Positions 11,631 to 22,163 are shown, counted from the first letter of the stretch. The stretch is DNA of 64,000 bases from Drosophila miranda (GCF_003369915.1 NW_022881603.1:7113249-7177248), one strand, 5' to 3'. Numbers and translations are program-made. The notes: generated from the letters alone by a model not told the origin.

Positions 11631-11997
11631 GAAAGCAAATGAGTGTGGAGATCCTACCTAGAATAACTTGCTTTTTCCCATCTGCGGTTCGCACGGCTGA
11701 CTTCATCGGCTTGACCTCAGGGTTTGTTCGAGATAACTCTTCTGCAAATTTACCCCCAAGGCAGCTGATTGAGGCGCCTGTGTCCATTAATCCACTTATC
11801 GTCTTGCCAAACAGAGTGACATTGGCGTAGGGTCGTAGGTCAGTGATATTACTAATAACAGAGGCTAATAATGCTCTGCGCGCATTTTTACTCTGCGTGC
11901 GGAACAGCTTCCTACGCTTACGGTCTCGAGTTTTGCTAGGCGCAGGGGTCGTTTCCTGATCGTCGTCCTGTACTGGTATCATAGTGGTCGTTATCAT
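11551..11997 (-). CDS. Protease ORF, tandem unit 2
   Basis: This 148-residue ORF has the retropepsin motif LMDTGAS and is identical in layout to the other two units. It begins downstream of the gag stop in the -1 frame relative to gag. It overlaps pol by 80 bases, and a +1 shift is needed to continue into pol. Confidence 0.8.
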   Translation of the reverse strand: MITTTMIPVQDDDQETTPAPSKTRDRKRRKLFRTQSKNARRALLASVISNITDLRPYANVTLFGKTISGLMDTGASISCLGGKFAEELSRTNPEVKPMKSAVRTADGKKQVILGRISTLICFRGNSKRICLYLVPSLSQSRNRLLDKL

Positions 11998-12035
11998 GTC
12001 AGGAGGTAGGGGGAGTGAGCTTGACGTAGCCCCGG

Positions 12036-12995
12036 TTACTCCGTATTCGTTGCCTTCGACACTAACTTGCGTGCACTCGATATCGGTGCACGAGCCAACT
12101 CGTTTTTTGACGAGCTACACTTTCGGCACGATGGTTTATATGTGTCCCGCTTACCACATCCATAACAGAATACTTTACGCTCTGCTTCGCACTCTTGATA
12201 TCGGTGGCCTTGTTTATTGCAATTCCAGCAAGAAAGCTTCATCGCGTCGATATCACAAGCGTCAGCTTCTTCCGAATCGGCTTCTGCCAGACCTTCTGTC
12301 TGGATGGACATTTCGTTCACCTGATTGCGAGGAACAAATCGTCGAGTAGCCGGGATTGGCTTAGCAGTATTTTCGATGAACCTTTCACGCTTGCGGACCA
12401 CTTGTCGCAACTGCACAATGTTCGGTATGGGCACATATAAAATCTCATGTTGTATCTCATTGAGCAGATTTGCTCGCAACACCTCTAACAAGGACTGCTC
12501 GGTCATCGGCTGCACGAGCTTGTCTGCAAGCGCCACTATGGCCTCATAAAAACTGTCAAACGGTTCGTTGACTTTCTGCTTCCTCTGGGTGATCGCGGTT
12601 CTGATTTCTAAATCTGTTCTGCCGTCCGAAAACTGCGATCTCAGAGCAATACAGAGATCAATCCAGCGCACTCTTGGTACGCTTTTATGATACCTCCAGT
12701 ACCATTCACCCGCGCTTCCTTCGAACAGGTTGCTCGCGTAGCGAGATAACAATTCAAAATTGCTATCTAATGTCTGGCTGGTCAAAGCTTCGACGCGATA
12801 CAAAAAATCATCTATTGACATAGAGGAGCGCCCTGAGAATCTCAACTTCCAGTTCGCGATTATCTGGCTAATCCGATCCGCGCGCAACTGATGTGATTGC
12901 TGCGACTCGGGTGGGGCTGACAAGTTAGTCGGTCGCTCGGACGCTGAGTTTGGCAATGCTGCGTTTTCCCTGGCGGACGTGGCTTGTACGGCCAC
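12036..12995 (-). CDS. LTR-gag chimeric ORF, tandem unit 2 (RING-less gag)
   Basis: This ORF has gag from ARENAALP to the normal stop, with the gag core and two zinc knuckles. A short LTR-derived lead of about seven residues replaces the native N-terminus. The junction is the same as in unit 1, including the four filler bases, so both come from one rearrangement that was then copied. In this unit a point difference removes the upstream start codon used in unit 1, so only the short lead remains. The RING finger is absent. Confidence 0.75.
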   Translation of the reverse strand: MAVQATSARENAALPNSASERPTNLSAPPESQQSHQLRADRISQIIANWKLRFSGRSSMSIDDFLYRVEALTSQTLDSNFELLSRYASNLFEGSAGEWYWRYHKSVPRVRWIDLCIALRSQFSDGRTDLEIRTAITQRKQKVNEPFDSFYEAIVALADKLVQPMTEQSLLEVLRANLLNEIQHEILYVPIPNIVQLRQVVRKRERFIENTAKPIPATRRFVPRNQVNEMSIQTEGLAEADSEEADACDIDAMKLSCWNCNKQGHRYQECEAERKVFCYGCGKRDTYKPSCRKCSSSKNELARAPISSARKLVSKATNTE

Positions 12996-13435
12996 GAGGA
13001 GAAAGAAAGATTTGGGCGGATCTACTGACCAACAAAAATTTTGTTCTCTGGATCTGCCTTTGCACGATCCTTCGCCATTCGCCTTGATTGGTTATGGACA
13101 TGGTGGGGAGATTTTTTTGTTCGTTTTTAAGCATATTCTTAATGTCAACCCTAGATGGCGCTAGCCCTCACACGACCAGGAACATTTAACATGTAACACC
13201 ACAACAAGAAATTAAGCCAACCTAACTATACACTAACTATGGGGACTAAACTTAATAATTAATAAGTATCTCGGTGAGGTGTGATATATACTTGTATAAA
13301 TAGTATAATATATATAAATATATTTATATATATATTATATACTTAAATATATAAATTGTACAAATACCATCGGGCATACTTTCAGGCGAAGAACACAAAT
13401 ATGCTTTCCTATCCGCCCGACAAGCGACCACTACA
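12982..13435 (-). repeat. 454-bp LTR fragment between units 2 and 3
   Basis: This is the second copy of the LTR piece 3887-4340, with the same left break and the same exact LTR right end as at 8277-8730. It has a handful of private substitutions. Confidence 0.88.
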
Positions 13436-13524
13436 AATCCCCCGGCCAAGATCACACTTTGGTGTTAATCACATCAAAGGGTGATAGACGCTTGGAGGAA
13501 ACCCGTTAACCTGTATTAGGATGG

Positions 13525-16335
13525 TCACTGCTTTATGTCTTTAGCGTGGTATTTTCCGATAAGTCTACCTTGGGGATCTTCCAACTCGTAATAACTGTGA
13601 CCAAGCCTACGTTTTATTCTAGCTTTTACAAAAGTAGGAGCTAGTTTTGCGCTGAAACCTTTAACAAAATTGCTCTGCTGAAAGTTGCGTCTGTAGACCT
13701 CCTGGCCAACTTTGAACGCCACTTCACGACTTCGAAGGTTGTACTGCTGAACGTTTCCTTGGTGTTGTTTTTGTATTGTTCGTTGGGCTGTTTTTCGAAT
13801 CACATCAAACGAACCTTCCCGACCAAAACTCACGGTACGATCTTCTAAAACCTGCAAATTTCGTAAGAGCTGATAGGTGTCTCCATTGGTGATCATGTGC
13901 TGTCCAAATGCAACCCGATAGGGGCTGTCGTTTAGGGCTGAATGCAGACTAGATCGTAAGGCACAACTAATAGAACTAAGCTGCTCATCCCAATTAGTTT
14001 GATCTTGCTTGATGTAAGCTTTAATGGCGGCAATAACGGATCTGTTAACGCGTTCCGATGCGTTGGCTTGAGGTGCGTACACAGCCGTATAAAAATGCTG
14101 CACATTGTACTTTTTCAACAGCGAATTGAAGTGATGGGACTTAAATTGTACTCCATTGTCGGACACAACCACTTCGGGTACCCCGAAGCAATGGAATAAG
14201 TCCTCTTCCATGAATCGAGTTATCGCCTCCGCTGTAAATTTCTTTACGGGTTTTAAAAACGGATATTTTGAAAGATGGTCCAAAACAACGAAGATACCGA
14301 TATTTCCGGATTTGCTTCGTGGATACGGACCCAGGAAATCCACAAACAACTTCTGAAACACTCGTTGAGTTTCCTTCACTGGAGCTAATGGGGGTCGTAA
14401 CGAACGATTCGGGTACTTGGTGCACTTGCAGACCGAACAGCTGTTTATGAACGCTCTCACATCGGTTACTAAACTTGGCCAATAATAATAACGTCGAACT
14501 CTCTCCAACGTTTTATTAATGCCGCTATGAGCTGCTAGCGACTGTTCGTGACTCTGTTTTAGTACATCGGACACCAGCTCCGTTGGAACCCACAGCTTCC
14601 AACACAGGTCGTCAGCTATCTGATCAGCAGCCGCGTGTTCTGCTCGCCGATATATGAGATTATCGATCACCTTAATGTCTGGCATCTGTGTCTGGTTGCC
14701 TTTAATTTTTCGAATTAGTTCCAAATATTCTGCCGACTTGAAGCAATCAGACTGCAGGTCTACCAATCCATCGCAGCTGAATGCCGATAGATCTTCGGTG
14801 TGCACCCGCGACAGAGCATCTGGGACAACATTTTGGCTACCTTTGCGGTGGAAAATTTTGAAGTTGAACCCCTGCAATTTGAGAGCCCATCTTGCCAATC
14901 TAGAACTTAGGTCCGATTGTGACATTAGCCACTTCAATGATGCATGGTCGGTATGGATGGAGAACTCGTGTCCTTCCACATAAGCTCGAAACTTCTTCAC
15001 ACACATTATGGCTGCCAAACACTCTTTCTCCGTGACTGAATAGTTTCGCTGACACTGATTCAGCTTGCGAGACATGAATGCGATTGGGATGTCATTACCA
15101 TCGCTATCCGTTTGCATTAACACGCCGCCAACTCCGGTGTGGCTGGCATCGCAATGAATGGCAAATGGAATGGTAAAGTCGGGGCTATGTAGGACTGATG
15201 CCTCGCACATTTGGTCTTTTAAACTTTCAAACGCCCTTTGCGCTTCGTTGGTCCATACAAACGATCGACGTTGCTTTAGTGTATCTGATATTGGGGCAGC
15301 AATTCCGGCATAGTTTTTAATAAATTTATGGTACCATCCAGTGGTTCCCAAAAATCGTCGCACTTGCTTCACCGATCGTGGCACTGGAAACTCCCGAATA
15401 GCAGCAACTTTTTCGGGATCCGTTTGTATCATCCCATACCCTATCACGTGGCCCAGGTATTTCACTTCCTTCAGGCAAAATTTGCTCTTCTCTACGTTTA
15501 TCGTCAGTCCAGCTTGAGACAGTCGGTCGGCCAGCGCTTTCAACACGGACATGTGCTTCTCGAAGGACTCCGAAATCACCAATAAGTCGTCGAGATAAAT
15601 GAAAATCTCATTTCGCAAAGATGGTGGGATAACTTTATCCATCAGTTTGGACATGGTCTGTGGGGCATTGCATAAACCAAACGGCATCACCGTGAATTGA
15701 TATAGCGGCCTCCCAGGCACAGCAAAAGCCGTCTTCTCCCGAGCCCTTGGAGTAAGCGGAATCTGCCAGTAAGCATCTTTAAGATCGATGCTTGAAATGA
15801 ACTGCGCTTTTGGAAGTCTACTTAAAATGCCATCAATGAGGGGCATAGGGTAAGCATTTTTGACTGTTACTCCGTTAACTTTCCGGCTATCAAGGCAAAG
15901 GCGAACCTTACCTGGCTTACGCACAATTACTACCGGGGAAGACCACGGGCTATCTGATTCTTCAATCACCCCAAGGCCTAACATTCGGTCCAACTCTTCG
16001 TATATACATTTTTCGACTGCAGGCGACACTGCGTAGTGGCGTTGTTTTATGGGCCGAGTCTCGGCAATTTCTATGTCATGTGTAAGCCAGTTTGTCTTTC
16101 CTAATCCTTTTTCGGCAAACGAAGGGAACATCTGTACTATCGCTACTAGTTCCTTCTGCTGTAATTCCGACAAAGGTATTTGCATCGGGTTGTCAAAGTT
16201 TATAGCCGCCATACTGTTGTTATTCGCTTTGCTCATTAAGAAGAACGGCAGTAGATTAAAGCTTATCCAAAAGTCTATTCCTAGACTGCGATAACGATGG
16301 TACAAGATAAAGGCATATTCGTTTTGAATTTCCAC
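13525..16335 (-). CDS. pol polyprotein (RT, RNase H, integrase), tandem unit 3
   Basis: This is a second intact 936-codon pol with the same domain order and catalytic residues as unit 2 (YLDD at 247-250; integrase Asp666, Asp726, Glu761). It belongs to the unit with full gag and leader, so it is the one an ordinary genomic RNA from the 5' LTR would translate first. Small differences from unit 2 lie mostly near the C-terminus (for example GREGSF for GREDSF). The upstream overlap with the protease ORF is in a different frame. Confidence 0.9.
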   Translation of the reverse strand: MEIQNEYAFILYHRYRSLGIDFWISFNLLPFFLMSKANNNSMAAINFDNPMQIPLSELQQKELVAIVQMFPSFAEKGLGKTNWLTHDIEIAETRPIKQRHYAVSPAVEKCIYEELDRMLGLGVIEESDSPWSSPVVIVRKPGKVRLCLDSRKVNGVTVKNAYPMPLIDGILSRLPKAQFISSIDLKDAYWQIPLTPRAREKTAFAVPGRPLYQFTVMPFGLCNAPQTMSKLMDKVIPPSLRNEIFIYLDDLLVISESFEKHMSVLKALADRLSQAGLTINVEKSKFCLKEVKYLGHVIGYGMIQTDPEKVAAIREFPVPRSVKQVRRFLGTTGWYHKFIKNYAGIAAPISDTLKQRRSFVWTNEAQRAFESLKDQMCEASVLHSPDFTIPFAIHCDASHTGVGGVLMQTDSDGNDIPIAFMSRKLNQCQRNYSVTEKECLAAIMCVKKFRAYVEGHEFSIHTDHASLKWLMSQSDLSSRLARWALKLQGFNFKIFHRKGSQNVVPDALSRVHTEDLSAFSCDGLVDLQSDCFKSAEYLELIRKIKGNQTQMPDIKVIDNLIYRRAEHAAADQIADDLCWKLWVPTELVSDVLKQSHEQSLAAHSGINKTLERVRRYYYWPSLVTDVRAFINSCSVCKCTKYPNRSLRPPLAPVKETQRVFQKLFVDFLGPYPRSKSGNIGIFVVLDHLSKYPFLKPVKKFTAEAITRFMEEDLFHCFGVPEVVVSDNGVQFKSHHFNSLLKKYNVQHFYTAVYAPQANASERVNRSVIAAIKAYIKQDQTNWDEQLSSISCALRSSLHSALNDSPYRVAFGQHMITNGDTYQLLRNLQVLEDRTVSFGREGSFDVIRKTAQRTIQKQHQGNVQQYNLRSREVAFKVGQEVYRRNFQQSNFVKGFSAKLAPTFVKARIKRRLGHSYYELEDPQGRLIGKYHAKDIKQ

Positions 16336-16702
16336 GAAAGCAAATGAGTGTGGAGATCCTACCTAGAATAACTTGCTTTTTCCCATCTGCGGTTCGCACG
16401 GCTGACTTCATCGGCTTGACCTCAGGGTTTGTTCGAGATAACTCTTCTGCAAATTTACCCCCAAGGCAGCTGATTGAGGCGCCTGTGTCCATTAATCCAC
16501 TTATCGTCTTGCCAAACAGAGTGACATTGGCGTAGGGTCGTAGGTCAGTGATATTACTAATAACAGAGGCTAATAATGCTCTGCGCGCATTTTTACTCTG
16601 CGTGCGGAACAGCTTCCTACGCTTACGGTCTCGAGTTTTGCTAGGCGCAGGGGTCGTTTCCTGATCGTCGTCCTGTACTGGTATCATAGTGGTCGTTATC
16701 AT
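16256..16702 (-). CDS. Protease ORF, tandem unit 3
   Basis: This is an aspartic protease of the retropepsin family with active site LMDTGAS around residue 71. Its start lies 39 bases after the gag stop in the -1 frame. An open -1 frame also extends back into gag, so gag-pro fusion by -1 frameshifting is plausible, as in many Ty3/gypsy elements. The last conserved strand (GIDFW) is in the pol frame. Joining it needs a +1 shift near 16285, so the protease is split across two frames. Confidence 0.8.
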   Translation of the reverse strand: MITTTMIPVQDDDQETTPAPSKTRDRKRRKLFRTQSKNARRALLASVISNITDLRPYANVTLFGKTISGLMDTGASISCLGGKFAEELSRTNPEVKPMKSAVRTADGKKQVILGRISTLICFRGNSKRICLYLVPSLSQSRNRLLDKL

Positions 16703-16740
16703 GTCAGGAGGTAGGGGGAGTGAGCTTGACGTAGCCCCGG

Positions 16741-18366
16741 TTACTCCGTATTCGTTGCCTTCGACACTAACTTGCGTGCACTCGATATCGGTGCACGAGC
16801 CAACTCGTTTTTTGACGAGCTACATTTTCGGCACGATGGTTTATATGTGTCCCGCTTACCACATCCATAACAGAATACTTTACGCTCTGCTTCGCACTCT
16901 TGATATCGGTGGCCTTGTTTATTGCAATTCCAGCAAGAAAGCGTCATCGCGTCGATATCAAAAGCGTCAGCTTCTTCCGAATCGGCTTCTGCCAGACCTT
17001 CTGTCTGGATGGACATTTCGTTCACCTGATTGCGAGGAACAAATCGTCGAGTAGCCGGGATTGGCTTAGCAGTATTTTCGATGAACCTTTCACGCTTGCG
17101 GACCACTTGTCGCAACTGCACAATGTTCGGTATGGGCACATATAAAATCTCATGTTGTATCTCATTGAGCAGATTTGCTCGCAACACCTCTAACAAGGAC
17201 TGCTCGGTCATCGGCTGCACGAGCTTGTCTGCAAGCGCCACTATGGCCTCATAAAAACTGTCAAACGGTTCGTTGACTTTCTGCTTCCTCTGGGTGATCG
17301 CGGTTCTGATTTCTAAATCTGTTCTGCCGTCCGAAAACTGCGATCTCAGAGCAATACAGAGATCAATCCAGCGCACTCTTGGTACGCTTTTATGATACCT
17401 CCAGTACCATTCACCCGCGCTTCCTTCGAACAGGTTGCTCGCGTAGCGAGATAACAATTCAAAATTGCTATCTAATATCTGGCTGGTCAGAGCTTCGACG
17501 CGATACAAAAAATCATCTATTGACATAGAGGAGCGCCCTGAGAATCTCAACTTCCAGTTCGCGATTATCTGGCTAATCCGATCCGCGCGCAACTGATGTG
17601 ATTGCTGCGACTCGGGTGGGGCTGACAAGTTAGTCGGTCGCTCGGACGCTGAGTTTGGCAATGCTGCGTTTTCCCTGGCGGATAACCTAAAGAGTTGCTC
17701 AAAGGATTGATTTGACCTAACGGGAGAGGACTGCCTATGGGCTGGGTGTACCCTTTCCGTTGGAACTGGAGCTGCATTCTGGAGCGACAATCTTTGAAAC
17801 CCCGCTTCAATCGCGTTAGCTAGCATTTGAGTGTGCTGTGCTAGTGCGGCTGTCACTGCGTCCGCAATGGTCTGTTGCAAGCTACCATCCGTGGCTGGCA
17901 GACCCGTTCGAGCTGCTGAAGCTGACACCACTGCTGCCGCCGAATTTGGCGGTTGGCCTCTAGGACGATCTGGAGCGGCCATTGGACCGCACATACTATG
18001 CCCTTCGGGTTGGCTAACACTTCGGACCCCACTCTGCATATTGGCAGCGGATAATTGGTTTTGCTGTGATTTAAGTGTTTTCGAACGGGAACTGGTCACT
18101 GCAACTGCCCCTGGTTGGTTGCCTGAGGCTTGAGCTGCTTCTAGTTCTTCTGCCAAATTAAGGGTCGATTTGCTCAGCGCAGTTCTGCACACTGGACAGA
18201 CTTTCTTATTTCCTGAACGTGCACTAAAGCAGGTGTGATGGAAATAATGGTTACAGCTGGTAGCTAATAGTTGGCCTGGGTATTCGACTTCTTGCGTGCA
18301 TACACAGCAAAAGGTTTCGCTCTCTTTTGGCTGAATCCTATAATCCGGGCTTCGGTCTACCGGCAT
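16741..18366 (-). CDS. Full-length gag with N-terminal RING-H2 finger
   Basis: This is a 541-residue Gag. Residues 20-60 form a canonical RING-H2 zinc finger: Cys20, Cys23, Cys38, His40, His43, Cys46, Cys57 and Cys60, ending in CPVCR. A low-complexity Ser/Ala/Gln linker of about 160 residues follows, then the retrotransposon gag core (about 245-440). Two C-terminal zinc knuckles follow at 478-491 (CX2CX4HX4C) and 499-512, where the His is replaced by Thr. RING-H2 fingers usually recruit E2 ubiquitin-conjugating enzymes. Here the domain is part of a structural capsid protein, and its role is unknown. The start ATG lies about 1.16 kb from the primer site. The two downstream units have lost residues 1 to about 225. 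Confidence 0.85.
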   Translation of the reverse strand: MPVDRSPDYRIQPKESETFCCVCTQEVEYPGQLLATSCNHYFHHTCFSARSGNKKVCPVCRTALSKSTLNLAEELEAAQASGNQPGAVAVTSSRSKTLKSQQNQLSAANMQSGVRSVSQPEGHSMCGPMAAPDRPRGQPPNSAAAVVSASAARTGLPATDGSLQQTIADAVTAALAQHTQMLANAIEAGFQRLSLQNAAPVPTERVHPAHRQSSPVRSNQSFEQLFRLSARENAALPNSASERPTNLSAPPESQQSHQLRADRISQIIANWKLRFSGRSSMSIDDFLYRVEALTSQILDSNFELLSRYASNLFEGSAGEWYWRYHKSVPRVRWIDLCIALRSQFSDGRTDLEIRTAITQRKQKVNEPFDSFYEAIVALADKLVQPMTEQSLLEVLRANLLNEIQHEILYVPIPNIVQLRQVVRKRERFIENTAKPIPATRRFVPRNQVNEMSIQTEGLAEADSEEADAFDIDAMTLSCWNCNKQGHRYQECEAERKVFCYGCGKRDTYKPSCRKCSSSKNELARAPISSARKLVSKATNTE

Positions 18367-19524
18367 TGTAAAGTTATCCTATATATTAACTAGCTTTAAG
18401 CACGTTCCTATAAATCTAGTTCAGACAAATATTAACAAAAAAAGAAACAATAATAACGGGGAAAGCAAAAAAAACGATCTTTGATAGAGAGATTTTGGGG
18501 GAAACCATGCAACCCTTTCCCTCCGAAAGGTTGCCAATAACTATGCGTGGTAGAGCGAAAAAGGGGGAAATAAAGAAAAGGTATCTTCGGCAATCGTGAC
18601 CCAAGTAGTAGCTCTAGGCCCCTTCCTGTCTGCGGCGAACGCCTAAACATAGGGACGGACGACGTTCTTGCCCGCGTGCCCATACCAGGATCACGACGGT
18701 GTTCGTCAGCCGCCCATCGAGGAAACATTACCGAAGCGGTTACGGGGAGTTTGTAATAGTCTCTGCGTGCTACGACCTATACCTTTTTCGCAGCCATTAT
18801 CGGTCCGGGCCGGAAACGTAGCACGAAGAAACGCACCAGCACCAGGGGAACCACGTTCGGCCGGCGATAACCTGCTGTATAAATCGGCGCACGAATAGAC
18901 CAATCACTAGAAAGTAGAGAGAGAAACAAAAGACGGAGGCACCCTAATAACCCCGATTCGAGTTGAGCGGCAACAAAAAATAATTTTGATTCTTCTAGCT
19001 GACTCCGGCGACAACTGAACCAAAGCTACCCAAGGTACATGTCAATTTCCAAGGGATACGGGCAAATGTATTCACTAATATGCTTCTGTATAGCGGCAGG
19101 TCGTAGATTTACTCCACTAATAACCCTGTGTCCAGCCAACTTCCACATACCAGTGAATCCATCTAGATTTCACTGCTTTGGCATATACTGCTCGGCAATA
19201 AAGCTATGGTGAAGCTATTATCGATTCCAGAGCAGCTTACCATCGAGCAAGGGTTATGGATCATACTCCGATGCGGGCTAACCGTTATCGGAAACTAATA
19301 AGCATCCACCATCACAGGATCCAATTCCAGGACAAAAGGAAGGCTTTAAGGAAGGGGGGTGGGAAACAGGGAACAAAAGTCTTAAGCCAGTGCATGACTA
19401 TGCACTCAACAATTTTTCTGCTTCGGGGTCAAGTTTGGCTGGGGTCACACACAACCATATAAGTTAACGTAACTCCGCTTTGTAACGTTTACAATTACGT
19501 CAAACCTGACCTTCAGGCCTTTCG
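18367..19524 (-). other. Long leader between primer site and gag
   Basis: About 1.16 kb of non-coding sequence lies between the primer site and the gag start in the 5'-most unit only. Packaging signals would be expected here, but I see no recognisable motif. The small ORFs in it are not convincing. Units 1 and 2 lack this region. Confidence 0.6.
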
Positions 19525-19542
19525 GCCCCACGTTGGGCGCCA
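19525..19542 (-). promoter_or_regulatory. Primer-binding site, tRNA-Lys, inner element
   Basis: On the minus strand these 18 bases begin TGGCGCCCAACG and end GGGGC. From memory they are fully complementary to the 3' end of Drosophila tRNA-Lys(CTT) including CCA. They lie 17 bases after the 5' LTR. Gypsy and the Osvaldo group are known to use tRNA-Lys. Confidence 0.85.
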
Positions 19543-19559
19543 AATAAAATAATTATTAC

Positions 19560-22163
19560 TGTAACGAGTAACGAAGAGAATCTTCGCACGATGAAGCTGG
19601 TGGTCGGCTAACTGAGAAGGAGTACGCGCTCGCTTCCACGGCTGGTCTCTGGTCGGAAATGGGGATGGGTTCTTTGGGGTAACCCTCCAGTTAGGTTGCT
19701 TCGCTCCTGCTGGTATTATTTTATTAAAATTCGCGTACTCTTTTTGGTAATGGGAGGGGGACAGACAAGGAAAGGATCGTTAGGGGTACGGAAAGTATAG
19801 TGGGGCAAAGATAGTGCAGAGAAGGAGTAGGGATCTACCACCGCGGCGGACATCTCTGTTTTGCTGGCACGGAGTCGTGCCACGCCCACCCTACCATGAT
19901 CCTGAAAGAGCCAATAATAATATCAGGATCCCTGGAGTGTCCGGTATTGGTCATCCTATTTCGCTCACGAGCGGCATGGTTCCCCCAACTGCGGTAACGT
20001 CTAGCACATATTCATCTTAGCAATCATTTTATTAGAAACTATATTCAGATACTATATTCATGTTACAAGAAAAAAGAAACACTAACCGAGAACTCCAAGA
20101 CAAGGCTAAATGGACAAAAGGAGGAACGAAAAGCGTCACAAGAGATATAGCTATTATTACTAGGGAATATTTAGATAAATAAATACGATAAGTGTAAATA
20201 GTTATAAGTGCATATACGATATTTTATAGTGCGATATAAACTAATGATTTTTCCTTAGATAGAAAGATAATACTATAGCGCAATATAGGTACACATGTCC
20301 CAGCACATCGGCTTCAGGGAGTAGTTGGACATACTATTCGTTCTACCAAGCGTATTGTAAAGGCAGAAGGCCAATCAGCTGTGACTACTTTAAAAGTGTG
20401 AGGTCAACGACCGACAAACAGCTCTAGCAAAAAAAAGAACGAAGCTTTTGCCACGCTCGCGGAATTTTGGGTGGCAATAAAATGTAATGTTGTTGGTATA
20501 TTATAAAGCTCACTCAGTTTTTGTTTGTGTTCCCGCGGCGAAAGATCTTTCGTAGCTGGGCGTGTGGCTGTGTGTGGGTGCATTAAACTTTTACCTGCAA
20601 ACCAAAAACAAAATCGTACAGCGCGTGCTGCATGGCATAAGCTCGCGGAGGGGACCCGGCCGAGCGGACGCTTTTAAGCTCAAACTTTTAAGCTTTTATC
20701 AAATGCATTTTCAAACTTTCCATGTGTTGGTGGGTTTTTTTTCTGGTTTTTTTTCTGTTTCAATTAACACTAAGTATATCCAACTACACAAAAACAGACA
20801 TATCAACGGACTGCGAGGTTCAAGGGAATGCGAGTCACGGTGGGATCTTACTGGCCTCAGTGGCTTTCAGTGGGCGGTGTATACATATGTATGTGAGCAC
20901 ATCTCTTACAGTTTTCATTCAGCCTACATAATGACACTAACGTGCACATAAGACAAACGCTGGCCTCCACTGCACTTTAAATAAACGTTTGGAACAGTAA
21001 GGCCGAATCACGAGAAGAACAAGAGAGGCGATACCACTAGGGGTCGCCGGGAGGTTATGTACACACGTGGTGCACTATTTTTTCCCGCCCGGTAGGAACA
21101 TTTAAGCGGCTTCGGGCCTACGCTGACTGCAAGCACCGGTTTCCGTTTCTTGGCCCGGTTTTGAATGCGAAACGGTTACGCCACTTCGCCGCACTAAGCC
21201 CGTTCAGACGGCTGTCCTCGTCTCGCGCAGCCAAAGTTCACTGCCCGCGACTTGGTGGATCAGCTGGTTCGTAGTGCGGGGGCTTAAAGCTCGGGCTGCA
21301 GCTTTTGGATAATTCCCAAACTAAGTGCCGATTCTAATGTGGAATTTGAAAATACTGATCAGGCTACTTTTTCTAACAGTTACTCCATGCACATATTTAC
21401 CCGGTTGGAACTGGCACTGCGAAAATAGGGGGATGGGGTTGAGGTGCTAATTCCTTTTTTCTCCAGGTGTTTTTTTTTTTTTGTGTTGGGGCTGCTCACC
21501 TCCAAGCGGAAACTACAGAAAAAGTCGGAAAATCTAACTTCGAGGCTCCTAGCACTGTCGAAGGCCGGTACTCACGTTTTCGATTAGAGCCCAATCTGCT
21601 TTCTTGGGTTCTTTTTTCCCGATCGAGTGCACTTTGGTTTCACACCACGGTTATTTACGGCGGTTTAATTTTATTTATTTTTTTTTTTTTCTCACCGCGC
21701 AACTGAATGCTTGTACGGCCACGAGGAGAAAGAAAGATTTGGGCGGATCTACTGACCAACAAAAATTTTGTTCTCTGGATCTGCCTTTGCACGATCCTTC
21801 GCCATTCACCTTGAATGGTTATGGACATGGTGGGGAGATTTTTTTTGTTCGTTTTTAAGCATATTCTTAATGTCAACCCTAGATGGCGCTAGCCCTCACA
21901 CGACCAGGAACATTTAACATGTAACACCACAACAAGAAATTAAGCCAACCTAACTATACACTAACTATGGGGACTAAACTTAATAATTAATAAGTATCTC
22001 GGTGAGGTGTGATATATACTTGTATAAATAATATAATATATATAAATATATTTATATATATATTATATACATAAATATATAAATTGTACAAATACCATCG
22101 GGCATACTTTCAGGCGAAGAACACAAATATGCTTTCCTATCCGCCCGACAAGCGACCACTACA
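19560..22163 (-). repeat. 5' LTR of inner element (2604 bp)
   Basis: This is the direct repeat of 1740-4340 and lies upstream of gag on the minus strand, so it would drive transcription. The tRNA primer site lies 17 bases beyond its inner end. Few differences from the other LTR are visible. I could not place the U3/R/U5 boundaries. Confidence 0.88.

Larger units (their letters stand above)
1740..22163 (-). mobile_element. Osvaldo/Ulysses-like LTR retrotransposon with triplicated interior
   Basis: This is a complete LTR-to-LTR insertion, transcribed leftwards. It has 2.6-kb direct LTRs with TG...CA ends, a tRNA-Lys primer site, gag, protease and pol (RT, RNase H, integrase), and no env. It is flanked by the 4-bp target duplication ATTC. 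The interior is not a single copy. Three units follow each other, two of them exactly 4705 bp apart, separated by 454-bp pieces of LTR. Only the unit next to the 5' LTR has the leader and full gag. By eye the two LTRs differ at only a dozen or so positions, so the insertion is recent. The very long LTRs, tRNA-Lys primer and gag/pol style fit the Osvaldo/Ulysses group; the exact family was not determined. Confidence 0.85.
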
